Shown here in pieces: positions 42,589 through 51,549 of a stretch of 64,000 nucleotides of DNA. Each line of letters opens with the position of its first letter. The stretch's first letter is position 1. The notes below the pieces were generated by a model that did no database searches, was not told the origin of the DNA, and was given only the letters and a program-made list of their open reading frames with translations. The stretch is taken from positions 4,774,001-4,838,000 of the forward strand of contig CM074759.1 of assembly GCA_037355855.1 (NCBI GenBank), in the 5' to 3' direction. The DNA is from Pseudo-nitzschia pungens (Eukaryota; Bacillariophyta; Bacillariophyceae; Bacillariales; Bacillariaceae). The translations under genes were made by a program, and so were the position numbers.

Positions 42589-42889
42589 TTACACTTTGTA
42601 CCTTGGTTTTGTCTTCTGTTCCTGCTTCTTATCCTGTCCCATCCCTTTTGATACTGGATCTTATCCCAATATCTTCATTCCCATTTCACTTTCTCTCAAG
42701 TCCCTATTTTGTGGGACTTGTTTGTCCTTTTCCCTGCTTGATGTTCAAGGTTTGTTTGAAAATTTGTCGTTCTGCCACTTGGGGTCCTGACTCTATGATG
42801 GAGGCGACGTTAAAGTCTGGTTACAGACTGAGTAATTTAGTTTCACCTTTGGTGATTAAAGTTATTTAAATACGTATATTATTATTATT
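42589..42889 (+). promoter_or_regulatory. LINE-A3 3' UTR with tandem hairpins and ATT tail
   Basis: Hairpins AGTCTG-GTTA-CAGACT (42814-42829) and TCACC-TTT-GGTGA (42843-42855) match those of A4 at 3097-3138. The end is TATATTATTATTATTG, then the target duplication. The structure is the likely template-recognition signal of the reverse transcriptase. Confidence 0.7.
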
Positions 42890-42907
42890 GGTAGGTTGAC
42901 TAGACAC

Positions 42908-44931
42908 TCATTGTTCAGCAGACAGGAGTATAATTCCTGATCTGCGTCATTGCATAAGTGCTGGAATAGATTGGGGAACTCTGCTAAAAACAGTTCTTCA
43001 TTGTGCTTGGGGACTTCAAGGTTCAAAAAATCAATGAGAGTGCCCTTATTAAGGGCTTCTTTCTTCCCCACAGTAGGTGGATCCATCCTGGGGAGCCTGG
43101 AGAAGGCATCAGCAATATCCAAGGAAGTCAGTCTCTTGTACAGCCCAATCACACTTGAGTGGATTGCACTTGAGCCCATTCTGGTTGAGCCGGTCTAGGA
43201 TCTTGTCAATAGTCTTCATGTGTAGATCAAAGGAGCCATTGGTCCAGACACCAATATCATCAATATAAACAGTGCAGTCAGTGTCTTGTAGGATATCTTC
43301 CATCAGCTGCTGCGCCACATCTGGGGAGACTTTAACTCCCATTGGTAGTCTTTGGTATTCATAGCAACCATAAGGGGTGACTATGGTGCAGAGCTTCTTG
43401 CTTGTGTCATCCAGTTCAAAGCAGTAGTATTGCATGGATAAGTCAATCTTGGTGAAGTGGGTATACTTGCCACGCTTGTTCATGATGTCTTGTATCCTTG
43501 GTATGGGATAAGGTCTTCTTTCAAGGAGTTCGTTCAGTTCCCTGAAGTCTGATACCCATCGTACCCTATTATCTTTCTTTGGTACTATGAAGGTTGGGAA
43601 CGCCCATTCGGCCGGTCCAGTGCATCTCTTGAGTACTCCATCATTGCAAAGATTCTGGAGCTCCCTTTTGAATAGGTCTTCTCTTTTGTATGCTACTGGA
43701 TAAGGCTTCTTGTGTATAGGCTTGGATCCCGGCTTCAGTCTCAGAGAGATCTTCTTGTGTGGATACTTTCCTAATTCCCCATTGAATACATTAGGGTACT
43801 TGTTAAGGATGGCTTGGAACTGTTCCTGTTCTGTTTTGGACATGTGGGACTGTTGCTGTGCGACTGTAGATGGGTCTGTCTCTTGGTAGGCTCTATCTAG
43901 AATCACCTTGGACTTGTATGGATTGGCAAAGGAGGGATCATCAGCGAAGAGTTCAGCATCTTCGAGTTCTTCCATGAGCATGTTGTAGTCCGACTCGTGG
44001 TATAAGGAGGTATCCTTCATAGGAATGGTTCAATCCATCCACTGAACTGCTCCTTCTTTGAATAGGAGATTGATCTGTGCTAGGTGGAGGAAGTCTCTGC
44101 CTAGTATTAAATCATATTTGCAGTTGGGGGAATGGAAGAGCCTTGCCTCTTGTTGATCGATGGTATAGTTGCCAAACTCTTGTAACTTGATGTTCTTCAT
44201 GATGACATCTCTGTAGTATCGAAGCTTCCGTTGGCTGTAGTAGTTAGGACTTGATGCTTGCTCCGGAGTGGCATTGTGCCAAATGGTAGTGCTCTTTTGT
44301 TGATTAGAGTTCCAGAGGATCCACTATCTAGTAGCGCTAGTAGTGGTCTTGCTTTGAGAGGAATGCCTTGTATGAACTGTATGTTGGTTAGTAGAATAGG
44401 AGCCACGTTGCTCTTATTCATCGTAGTTTCTGCTGTATTTTTGGTTGTATTTCCAGCAGTCGACAGCAGCTTTAAATAATTTTGCTCCAGCGCACCTCCT
44501 TTGGTGTAGTCTTTGGAGTTTTGAGTATTGCAATAGAGATTTTTTGCTGTACCGGTAGACCAATTCCTTGCCAGGGACAAGAGTGGTCTATTTGTTGCTG
44601 CTGTCTTATTTGGATCGATTGCATTGATCGATATTGCGTCTGTACCCTTGGATCGATTCGGTTGGTTGCGATTCGGATCCACATTCAATATATCCTTTAG
44701 GATGTTGCGAAAGATTGTTTTTGCTGCTACGGTAGCAGGCTTTGCTAAGCTTTCAACAGGAATACTCCATCCTGTAGGTTCCTTCCCCTCTTTATCTGGG
44801 AGATCTCCTCCATGCGTCATCCCAGACAGCAGGGCTGTGCTGGCATCCAGTTCCATGGGAGCTGGAGGCAAGGTGATTGCTGGTTTGGTTGAAGCTGGGG
44901 GCTTCTGGGGCTTGGCCCGGTGGGAAGCGAG
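42908..44931 (-). pseudogene. pol: Gy-C pol, 5' part: linker, protease, RT; RNase H deleted
   Basis: Minus-strand Pol starting in frame immediately after the gag TGA. The linker and protease (LLALLDSGSSGTLINK) are followed by a frame break near 44205 (FDTTEMSS, then stop), a TGA at 44030-44032 in place of CGA, and an RT domain (IDLSMQYY, YIDD) that ends abruptly at DFLGY near 43115. There the sequence jumps to the end of RNase H (ADAFSRLPRMDPP). By comparison with Gy-D about 650 nt, covering all RNase H catalytic residues, are gone. The element cannot make functional Pol. Confidence 0.88.
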
Positions 44932-45966
44932 TCAGGGGAGCCAGACAAGTTCCCCATCGATACTTCTTTCGGTACGGCCTCCGTGCGCTGTATGATATGA
45001 TTCCATTGCTGCTCTCATGTGGGCTTGGAAGGCTTCATTGCTTCCGGAGACAAGGTGAGCTTGGGTGTGGAAGGTCTCAGCTTGTCTGGATTGGGGAGGC
45101 TTGTTGTAATTCTTGGAGTATTTGTTCTTTGAGCACTCTGACCAATCATGATTGTGGCCGGGTATCCTGCAGGGATTGGACTTCTTCTTGTTGTTGTTCC
45201 CCTTGTGGTTGGAATGGGAGTTGCGCTTACGCGAGTTGCTGTTGCTGTTGTTGTTGTTCGAGCGCTTCTGTTGTTTGTTGTTGTTCTTGTTGCTCTTCTT
45301 GTTAGCTTGGCGCTCGTGACAGCTCATGTGGTCCACAATGTGTTGGACTGTGGTATCTTCTTGAATTCCACTGTGGATGATCCCATAGCTCTCGATCCAT
45401 GAAGATGGGAAGGAGTGTAGTAGAATGGTGAGCTTTTCCACTTTGGAGAGAGGGGCGCTGCTCCCATCCAGCTTCTGGGTATATTTCATGAGGATGAGGA
45501 TCCGATCAGCATGCTCTTTGCATGTAACGGATTGTGTCTTCCGGCATTCCGCGCTGCGAAGATAGGTGTGCATGATATCTCTGGCGTCCCTGGCATTACA
45601 GTAGAGCTTGGTGAAGTCAAGGAACGCCTGTTCATAACCTCCAATATCTTCTTGCTCATATTGATATTCTTCTGGGTCCAGCGGGTCTTTTATCATGTCA
45701 TTCCACTTGCTCTGTGCATCAGTGGTGAGGCAGCGACTGAAGTGAGTGAGGTAGATGTCAATCGGAAGTCTCAGGAGCTTGGCGGCGTTTCGAAAAGATT
45801 CCTCCACATAGAGCAATTCTTCAAGGCCTCCTGTCTCCGTAAACAGGGGGATCTTCATGCTGTCAGTCCGCTCTTCGTCGACGTTGTACAGAGTGAAGAG
45901 TTTAGGCTTGGTTCGATCGAAGGAGCTCTTGTAAGTGATAGGAGGGTCTCTGTAGATGCCGGCCAT
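44932..45966 (-). CDS. gag: Gy-C Gag
   Basis: 344 codons from the ATG at 45966 (MAGIYRDPPITYK) to the TGA at 44932-44934. Capsid-like region (LEELLYVEESFRNAA, LYCNARDARDIMHTYL, HSFPSSWIESYG), an Asn/Lys/Arg-rich linker, a CRIPGHNHDWSEC zinc-knuckle-like motif and the terminal ELVWLP. It is intact although its pol is dead. The next codon after the TGA opens pol in the same frame. Confidence 0.88.
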   Translation of the reverse strand: MAGIYRDPPITYKSSFDRTKPKLFTLYNVDEERTDSMKIPLFTETGGLEELLYVEESFRNAAKLLRLPIDIYLTHFSRCLTTDAQSKWNDMIKDPLDPEEYQYEQEDIGGYEQAFLDFTKLYCNARDARDIMHTYLRSAECRKTQSVTCKEHADRILILMKYTQKLDGSSAPLSKVEKLTILLHSFPSSWIESYGIIHSGIQEDTTVQHIVDHMSCHERQANKKSNKNNNKQQKRSNNNNSNSNSRKRNSHSNHKGNNNKKKSNPCRIPGHNHDWSECSKNKYSKNYNKPPQSRQAETFHTQAHLVSGSNEAFQAHMRAAMESYHTAHGGRTERSIDGELVWLP

Positions 45967-46082
45967 CTTGTTGGAGATACAAGGTGCCTCTGTTGTTGAG
46001 GATAAGGGTTGTTTATTCGTTTGTTTTGTTTCAGTACTGAATTCTACTGTTTTCCTACGTTGAAGATAAACAGTAATTACTG

Positions 46083-46344
46083 TGTTACACTCTAAGGTAG
46101 AAAAATTGGAGTAGTATTAAATTGTGACTAAAGTTTTAACTCTTAAGCGAGCTTTACAATTTTCATGTGAACGTTTGAATATACACAAGCGTGCCGTGCT
46201 CATATTTGAATAACGGCACACATGCATTGCTGGAGCGTCCGGCGTACAGTTTGAATATTTGTATTCAAACACCGGTCAGCTCGTATGTGGGATTCGGTTA
46301 ATTATTTAATCGTGATTCATGCTCGCCTACGCTAGCATGTCACA
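46083..46344 (-). repeat. Gy-C 5' LTR
   Basis: 262-bp LTR with three differences from 30548-30809. The palindrome CAGTAATTACTG (46071-46082) abuts its interior edge. Confidence 0.92.
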
Positions 46345-46363
46345 CCCGGTGGGCTGCTGTATT

Positions 46364-46821
46364 ACATAAGTAAAATATCTAATTTAAACTCTCGACCCAT
46401 CGAGCAAAATTGCACTGCGTGCACTTGCTGACATGAGCTCACAGAGCGCTGGCGCCACTAAAATACGTATGGTTTTAGTGGAGCGGGCAAGTTAAGAGTG
46501 ATGATGTACACTCTGGAACGAGCACTTAGTGCTGTGTTCCAGAGTTCGATCGATTCAGACCTGTAATATCCAGGTTCCTGGACCATTTAACAATCAACCA
46601 CAGCGTCGAACGCAGCAGAAGATGATCGAGATCCGGGTTCCTTGTACAGGAGAAGGTGGCGGTGTGGGTAAAGGTGGTGAGCGAATCGTGGTGAGAGTGG
46701 TGGGGAGTGAAGATTTGATACATCCAGGTTCCTTAAACACTTAAAAATCGACCGTGAAGTCGATTGTAAAGGAGCTGAGAACAGAAGGGGGAAAAAGAAA
46801 AGTTCAAAAGCATCCGGGTGC
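46364..46821 (-). promoter_or_regulatory. LINE-B 3' UTR with two stem-loops
   Basis: Near the 3' end are CCACTAAAA...TTTTAGTGG (46455-46481) and a 10-bp stem ACTCTGGAAC...GTTCCAGAGT (46510-46545) enclosing a smaller AGCAC-TTA-GTGCT hairpin. The phrase CCAGGTTCCT occurs near 46570 and 46728. There is no poly(A) end. Confidence 0.55.
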
Positions 46822-49800
46822 TCAGGAGAGAGAACTAAAGAATCTGGTAATCGGGGCTTGGTGGGTGGAATCAGTGGGTTGCTGGTGGTTGGTAGCTGAT
46901 GGGGTTGGATGAGTGGAGGAAGCAAACTGAGTGAGGGGGGTGGTGTTGGCCCGGTGACGACTTGCAGACCGGGGCATACGGTGAAAGCGCATGTTATTGC
47001 GGTGCATGGTGGCGGTGCGTTGTTGGCGGCGTATGGTGTTCAAAGCGCCTGTGCGAACAGGTTGGAAATAGTTGTATATCACTCCTGTGGCTCGTGCGGT
47101 GGAGGATTCCTCCAGTTGGACACTGTTGTGAATGGCTTGGGTGTTGCTGGCTATGAAAGACGCTAAGGCTTCATCGGTGCTATTGTGCAGAAAATTGTGG
47201 TGATCACGGGGGAACAAAAAGTCGTCGCAGGGTTGAACTTTGGGTCGGAGCGCGAGGAGAGCCTTAACTTGAGTATTAAGGCGATCACGGTACAAGCTTG
47301 AGGTCGCGGTGTTGCCGTGGGTATCTTGGTTGCGCTGAAGCCACAGGGTATGAGTGGCTTTGATTAAATGTGCTGCGATTTGAGAGCCGCCACGAGTGGG
47401 CTCTAATTTATCAGAGGGTGAACTGAGGGTGACCCACTGAGTGGTGAGGCGTCCCATAAAAGCGTGTTCCCAACCCATGTTGGTTTGAGCTTGAATTGCG
47501 GATGAAAATGAATCAGGATATTTGTCGGGAGAGACAGAGCCTGTGTCAAGATACTCGGTGAGACTCGAGCAGAGGCAATTGGTATGGGTATGATTGAATC
47601 CGTGGGCGGGAAGGGATTTGCGGAGATTGCTGATGCATTCGCATCTCCATTGAACGCGGGAGGGATGGGGGCATTGTAGCATATGGGAAAAGGTTTCGGG
47701 TTCTGCACACAAGGGGCACGAATCAACTGACTGGTAATTCCACTTTTTCAGGATGGCATTGGTGGGAAGGAGACGGTGGCAAAGTTTAGCAAGCGTGGGT
47801 GAATGAGTGAAGGTTTTCACGGCGGCTTCGTATGCGGGCCAGTTGATGGAGGCTACGGTGGTGGGAGTCCATTGAAACCGTTGCCGGACATACTGGAAGT
47901 AACGGGGTCAGGAATAAGCGTCAAGGAGATTGGATCTGTAGTTGGAGGTGACCGCTTTATCGGAAAGATATAAAATGGCTGGACAAGTGGGCACAGGGAG
48001 AACGGTATAGTCGGGGTTAAGTTGGCGTCGGCAGATATCGGCAAGTTCGTCAACCAGAACATTCAACTCTGCTTCCCAGCTGAGTTTGGCGCTGGCATTA
48101 TCATCTTGGTGGCCTTTCACATGTTTGTAAGCAGGGCAAAGGTCGAAGTCCCGCGTTGTTTGAAAGATCTGCTCGGTGAGGTCGAACTGTGATTGAAGAG
48201 TGACATTCGGATACGGTGTGGTGTAGTTAGTATGCGATTTCCCGCGGGTGCCCACTTCCTTGTTGTCGCAATAAAAATGGGTGCCTGTAATATCGAGATC
48301 GTCAAATTCTTGGTAATAGGCGAGAAAGAGGGTAGCTGCGAGTTGTCCAGCGGCCTTGGCAAGAAAGGAGCATTGTGACCCCGGGCACTGAGCGGAGCCA
48401 GAGACGAATTTTTCTGTGGGGGATGCAACGAACCATGCAAAGGCCATCACATCGTCTTTGCCAGATCCGTCGAAAACCACGATGAGATGGTTGAATTGGA
48501 GTTGGGAGTCTCTGATTGCAGAGGGATCGGTGTGAAATACCATATTGGCAAGGAGCGCTTGGGCCCACGGGGGTTTCGTGGTAAGGAAAGCATGCCATGT
48601 TGTGAGTTCGGAATGGTTTTGTGGCAATTGGGGAACGCGGGGTGGATACATCGTCAGAGCTCCCGTTGTGGATTGGCTTACGGCAGTGGGGTAGCTATCT
48701 GGTGAAGGATGAAACTCTGGTGTGGTGGTTTGAAGCTGGGGGTTGGGGCCCATGATGTAGTGGTGCCACAAGGAGTTGCGAAGAACACTCACGCGCGATG
48801 GGGATGGGGTTGTGTAAGACTGCCACACACCAAGAGGGCTGTGGGTTGAGAGCCAGGGGCCGGGGATGAAGTCGGGGAGCAATGCTTTACTGCCTGGGGG
48901 GGTGAAGCTTGTGAGAAACTGGTGGAACTTTGTCCATGTGGGTTGACCGGGACGAGGTTGATGTGGATACTTGCGTGTAGGAGAATAAATAGAATCTTGC
49001 TTCCCTTGGAAAATGCTGGAGCGGAGATGAGTACCTTGAATGTTACATATTTCACTTAAGTATGTAACCCGTAAGTGCAACCGTGCAAAATTAATGCATT
49101 GAATGGTACTTGGGGGTAGCAACGAATGAATGGCAACGTCCATGAGGGCGGTGTTGTTTTCGCGGAGAGGGGGGGAATATATGAATCCAACAAGTTGATA
49201 TGGCCGTTGACAGAGTTGAGGTATGTGCGGACGGCAGGGATGAACCGACCTGTAATATGAGGAAGGGGAATCCCTGGATTGGACAGGATGGGAAAAGAGA
49301 CGCCACAATATAGTTGGGTCCAAGCTTGCAGAATATGAAGCAGGCGGCCGCAATCTTCGTGTGGGGTGCGCCAGTGCTTCAAGAAATGGAGGGTTTTTTC
49401 AGTGCCGTCTACGGCGGTGATCTCGGGAATGCCAATACCGGCTACCAATTTTGGAGCTTGCATGAGAGGTCGAGCGGTGGTTGCTTTATATCCGCAACTC
49501 TGGAGAATGGGGCGTCGATAGATACGTTCGATGGTACCGAGTTGCTTGGGGGAAAGAAAAGATTGAGGAATGGCGTATTCGAGAGAGGGACGGAGAACAG
49601 AATCGTACATAAGGCGCGCAATGAATTTACTGAACCCGCAAGATTGAATCGCACGGGAGATGTCTCGGGCCGTGGTACATAGAACGGTGGCTTGAGTGTG
49701 GTATTGAGAGCTCAGGGCTTTGTGGTGGCCAAGGTTCTTGCGGGGCTGCGCAATCGATTTGGCGTGGACTTGAATCTGCTGAGAGCGGGCATCGTGGAGA

Positions 49801-50062
49801 AATACATCACCGTAGTACTTTGTTACAATCAAAGGTGTAGTAAATGATGTGGAAACCGCATTTGGGAAGCTCAATTTTCCCACCTGAGGCCCACAGCAAG
49901 TCGTTCCATAACTGAGAGTCGGCGCGCATGCGGGTGACCAAGGTGGTGATTGGTTCGGAGGGGTCGCTGGCGGTGATGCAAGTGGAATCATCGACAAAGC
50001 TGATGATGCTCATAAACAAGGACTGGAAGCCGTCAGGGGACATGAATTTCATATCATGTGCT
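46822..50062 (-). pseudogene. LINE-B ORF, C-terminal half: RT palm, RNase H, CCHC finger, PIP-like tail
   Basis: Reading down from 50062: RT continues with FVDDSTCIT (the catalytic Asp pair, near 49985), then thumb-like sequence, an RNase H-like domain (VVFDGSGKDD, HFYCDNKEV, YKHVKGHQDDN), a CPLC...H...C finger near 47715-47665 and a Ser/Pro/Thr-rich tail ending QAPITRFFSSLS. Lesions are a frameshift near 49850, a frameshift near 49165 at a run of seven G (plus strand), and an in-frame TGA at 47908-47910. In RNase H the expected second acidic residue (RAEA in relatives I recall) reads LAKA, so a catalytic Glu may also be lost. Confidence 0.8.
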
Positions 50063-50384
50063 TGTGACGGGCTAGCGTAGCTAGCAGTCACGATTGAATA
50101 ATTAACCGAATCCCATATGGGAACCGAATATTATATATTCGGTCATGAATACATTTCGATATGTGTTCTAACTATTATGGTCGAGTCCCAGATTAAGGTA
50201 TATGCCTAATCGTGGTAACCGACAATGAATTAACATTTATGGCAAAGCATGCCAAAGTGTGGCTATGCTCGCGACCTCGAAATTTTATATGTTTCCATTC
50301 TCAATTCGCATAACAATATCTCGTAAAGTATCTAAACATTCACAATTTTATACCACTCCGTTATTTCTACTCTAGACCGTAACA
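50063..50384 (+). repeat. Gy-D 5' LTR
   Basis: 322 bp, TGTGACGGGCTAGC to CTAGACCGTAACA. The tip folds as GTGAC-GG-GCTAGC-GTA-GCTAGC-A-GTCAC. Further inside is a hairpin ACCGAATAT-TAT-ATATTCGGT. Transcription of the element must start in this LTR. No TATA box is assigned. Confidence 0.95.
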
Positions 50385-50437
50385 CAGTAATTACTGTTTG
50401 TGCTTTACAGTAGAAACAGTAGAATTCAGTACTGAAT
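50385..50437 (+). promoter_or_regulatory. Gy-D leader: palindrome at the primer-binding position
   Basis: CAGTAATTACTG (50385-50396) directly follows the LTR. The usual tRNA-complementary TGG start is absent. A second palindrome ATTCAGTACTGAAT lies at 50424-50437. Both are conserved in Gy-A, Gy-B and Gy-C, the second with small changes. Confidence 0.7.
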
Positions 50438-50508
50438 ACGAAACCCCAACAGCCTCAACAAAAGAGGCATCTTTGTCTCCAGCAAACAAACGATCAACGC
50501 AACCAACC

Positions 50509-51549
50509 ATGGCAGGTATCTACAGAGACCCACCAATTGCCTACAAGAGTTCCTTTGACAGCTCCAAACCGAAGCTCGTAACCCTATCTGTCTATGACTC
50601 CAAAGATCACTCGGATAGCGTCAAGGTCCCGTTGTTTACGGACAAAGGGGGGCTAGAAGAACTGCTCCATACCGAAGAGGCGTTCCTGAACGCCGCGGAA
50701 GATCTAACCATTCCGGACTCATCGCTGATCCGATACTTCGGACGCTGTCTATGCGTTGACGCTCAGACCAAGTGGCGAGCGCTAACCCGAGCGACACGCA
50801 CCAACAACCAACGAGTCTATCCACTCACCAAAGAAGGATATACCTCAGCCTTCCAAGCCTTCATCAAGTTATACTGCAATGCTGAGGATGCTAGAGACAT
50901 CATGCACGTCTATCTTCGAGGCAGCGCATGCAAGAAGAAGATCGAATCCACATGTAAGGATCACACCGACCGAATCATGACCTTAATCAAGTACTCAGCA
51001 AAGTTACATGGATTCGCATCCAACCTGGACCACTTGCAAACGCTAACAATTCTCCTTCACAGCTACCCAAACAGCTGGATTGAAGACTATGTACGAATCC
51101 ATCTCAAGCTTACTCCAGAGACCACATCCCAATTCATTGTGGATCATATGAGCAGCCTCGATCGGCTAAGCAAGCAGAAGAACAATAAGAGCAACAAACG
51201 CTCCAATAATTCAAACAGCTCTACCAATCGCAAACGCTCTGGACCAAGCAACAAGGCAAACCAAAACAAGAACAAGAAGAAATCAAACCCATGCAGGATC
51301 CAGGGACACAACCATGATTGGTCTGAATGCCCGAAGAACAAGTTCTCCAAGAATTATAACAAGGGCTCCGGCAACAAGAACAATCACAACAGCTCTAACA
51401 CTGAAACCTTCTATTCTCAGTGCCATGAGACCCCTGGAAGCAACGAATCATTCCAAGCCCACATGAGAGCAGCTATGGAATCCTACCATGACGAACATGG
51501 AGGTCGAACCGAAAGGAGCATCGATGGTGAGCTTGTGTGGCTCCCATGA
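50509..51549 (+). CDS. gag: Gy-D Gag
   Basis: 346 codons from the ATG at 50509 (context AACCATGG, MAGIYRDPPIAYK) to TGA at 51547-51549. The frame is open upstream without ATG. Capsid-like helices (LEELLHTEEAFLNAAEDL, LYCNAEDARDIMHVYL), a Ser/Asn/Lys-rich linker, one zinc-knuckle-like CRIQGHNHDWSEC, and the terminal GRTERSIDGELVWLP. Gag would assemble the particle and package RNA. It is diverged from the Gags of Gy-A/B/C in the N-terminal half, although the pol regions are nearly identical, which hints at a recombinant history. The stop is followed in frame by pol. Confidence 0.93.
   Translation: MAGIYRDPPIAYKSSFDSSKPKLVTLSVYDSKDHSDSVKVPLFTDKGGLEELLHTEEAFLNAAEDLTIPDSSLIRYFGRCLCVDAQTKWRALTRATRTNNQRVYPLTKEGYTSAFQAFIKLYCNAEDARDIMHVYLRGSACKKKIESTCKDHTDRIMTLIKYSAKLHGFASNLDHLQTLTILLHSYPNSWIEDYVRIHLKLTPETTSQFIVDHMSSLDRLSKQKNNKSNKRSNNSNSSTNRKRSGPSNKANQNKNKKKSNPCRIQGHNHDWSECPKNKFSKNYNKGSGNKNNHNSSNTETFYSQCHETPGSNESFQAHMRAAMESYHDEHGGRTERSIDGELVWLP
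51547..51549 (+). promoter_or_regulatory. In-frame TGA between gag and pol (candidate recoding site)
   Basis: CTC CCA TGA TTG CAC: the only stop between gag and pol, with no frame change. Gy-B and Gy-C have the same arrangement (CTC CCC TGA). See findings. Confidence 0.6.

Larger units (their letters stand above)
32091..42889 (+). mobile_element. LINE-A3: full-length, apparently intact 10.8-kb LINE
   Basis: Flanked by the 18-20-bp duplication GGTAGGTTGACTAGACAC (32073-32090 and 42890-42907) inside Gy-C pol, so both ends are certain apart from 1-2 ambiguous tail bases. It comprises a 1.7-kb 5' UTR, ORF1 (990 aa), ORF2 (1946 aa) and a 0.3-kb 3' UTR ending in an ATT microsatellite instead of poly(A). 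No stop or frameshift interrupts either ORF. It is the youngest LINE-A here by nesting, because it lies inside Gy-C, which lies inside A2. A length near 10.8 kb is unusually long for a LINE. Confidence 0.93.
30548..46344 (-). mobile_element. Gy-C: Ty3/gypsy element in LINE-A2, hosting intact LINE-A3
   Basis: Minus-strand gypsy with 262-bp LTRs (30548-30809 and 46083-46344) that differ at three positions. Flanks are ...TTCCCGGG and CCCGGTGGG, consistent with a CCCGG duplication plus one extra base on the left. Gag is open. Pol is split by A3 and has lost RNase H. Its LTR family is closer to Gy-A than to Gy-B/D. Confidence 0.92.
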
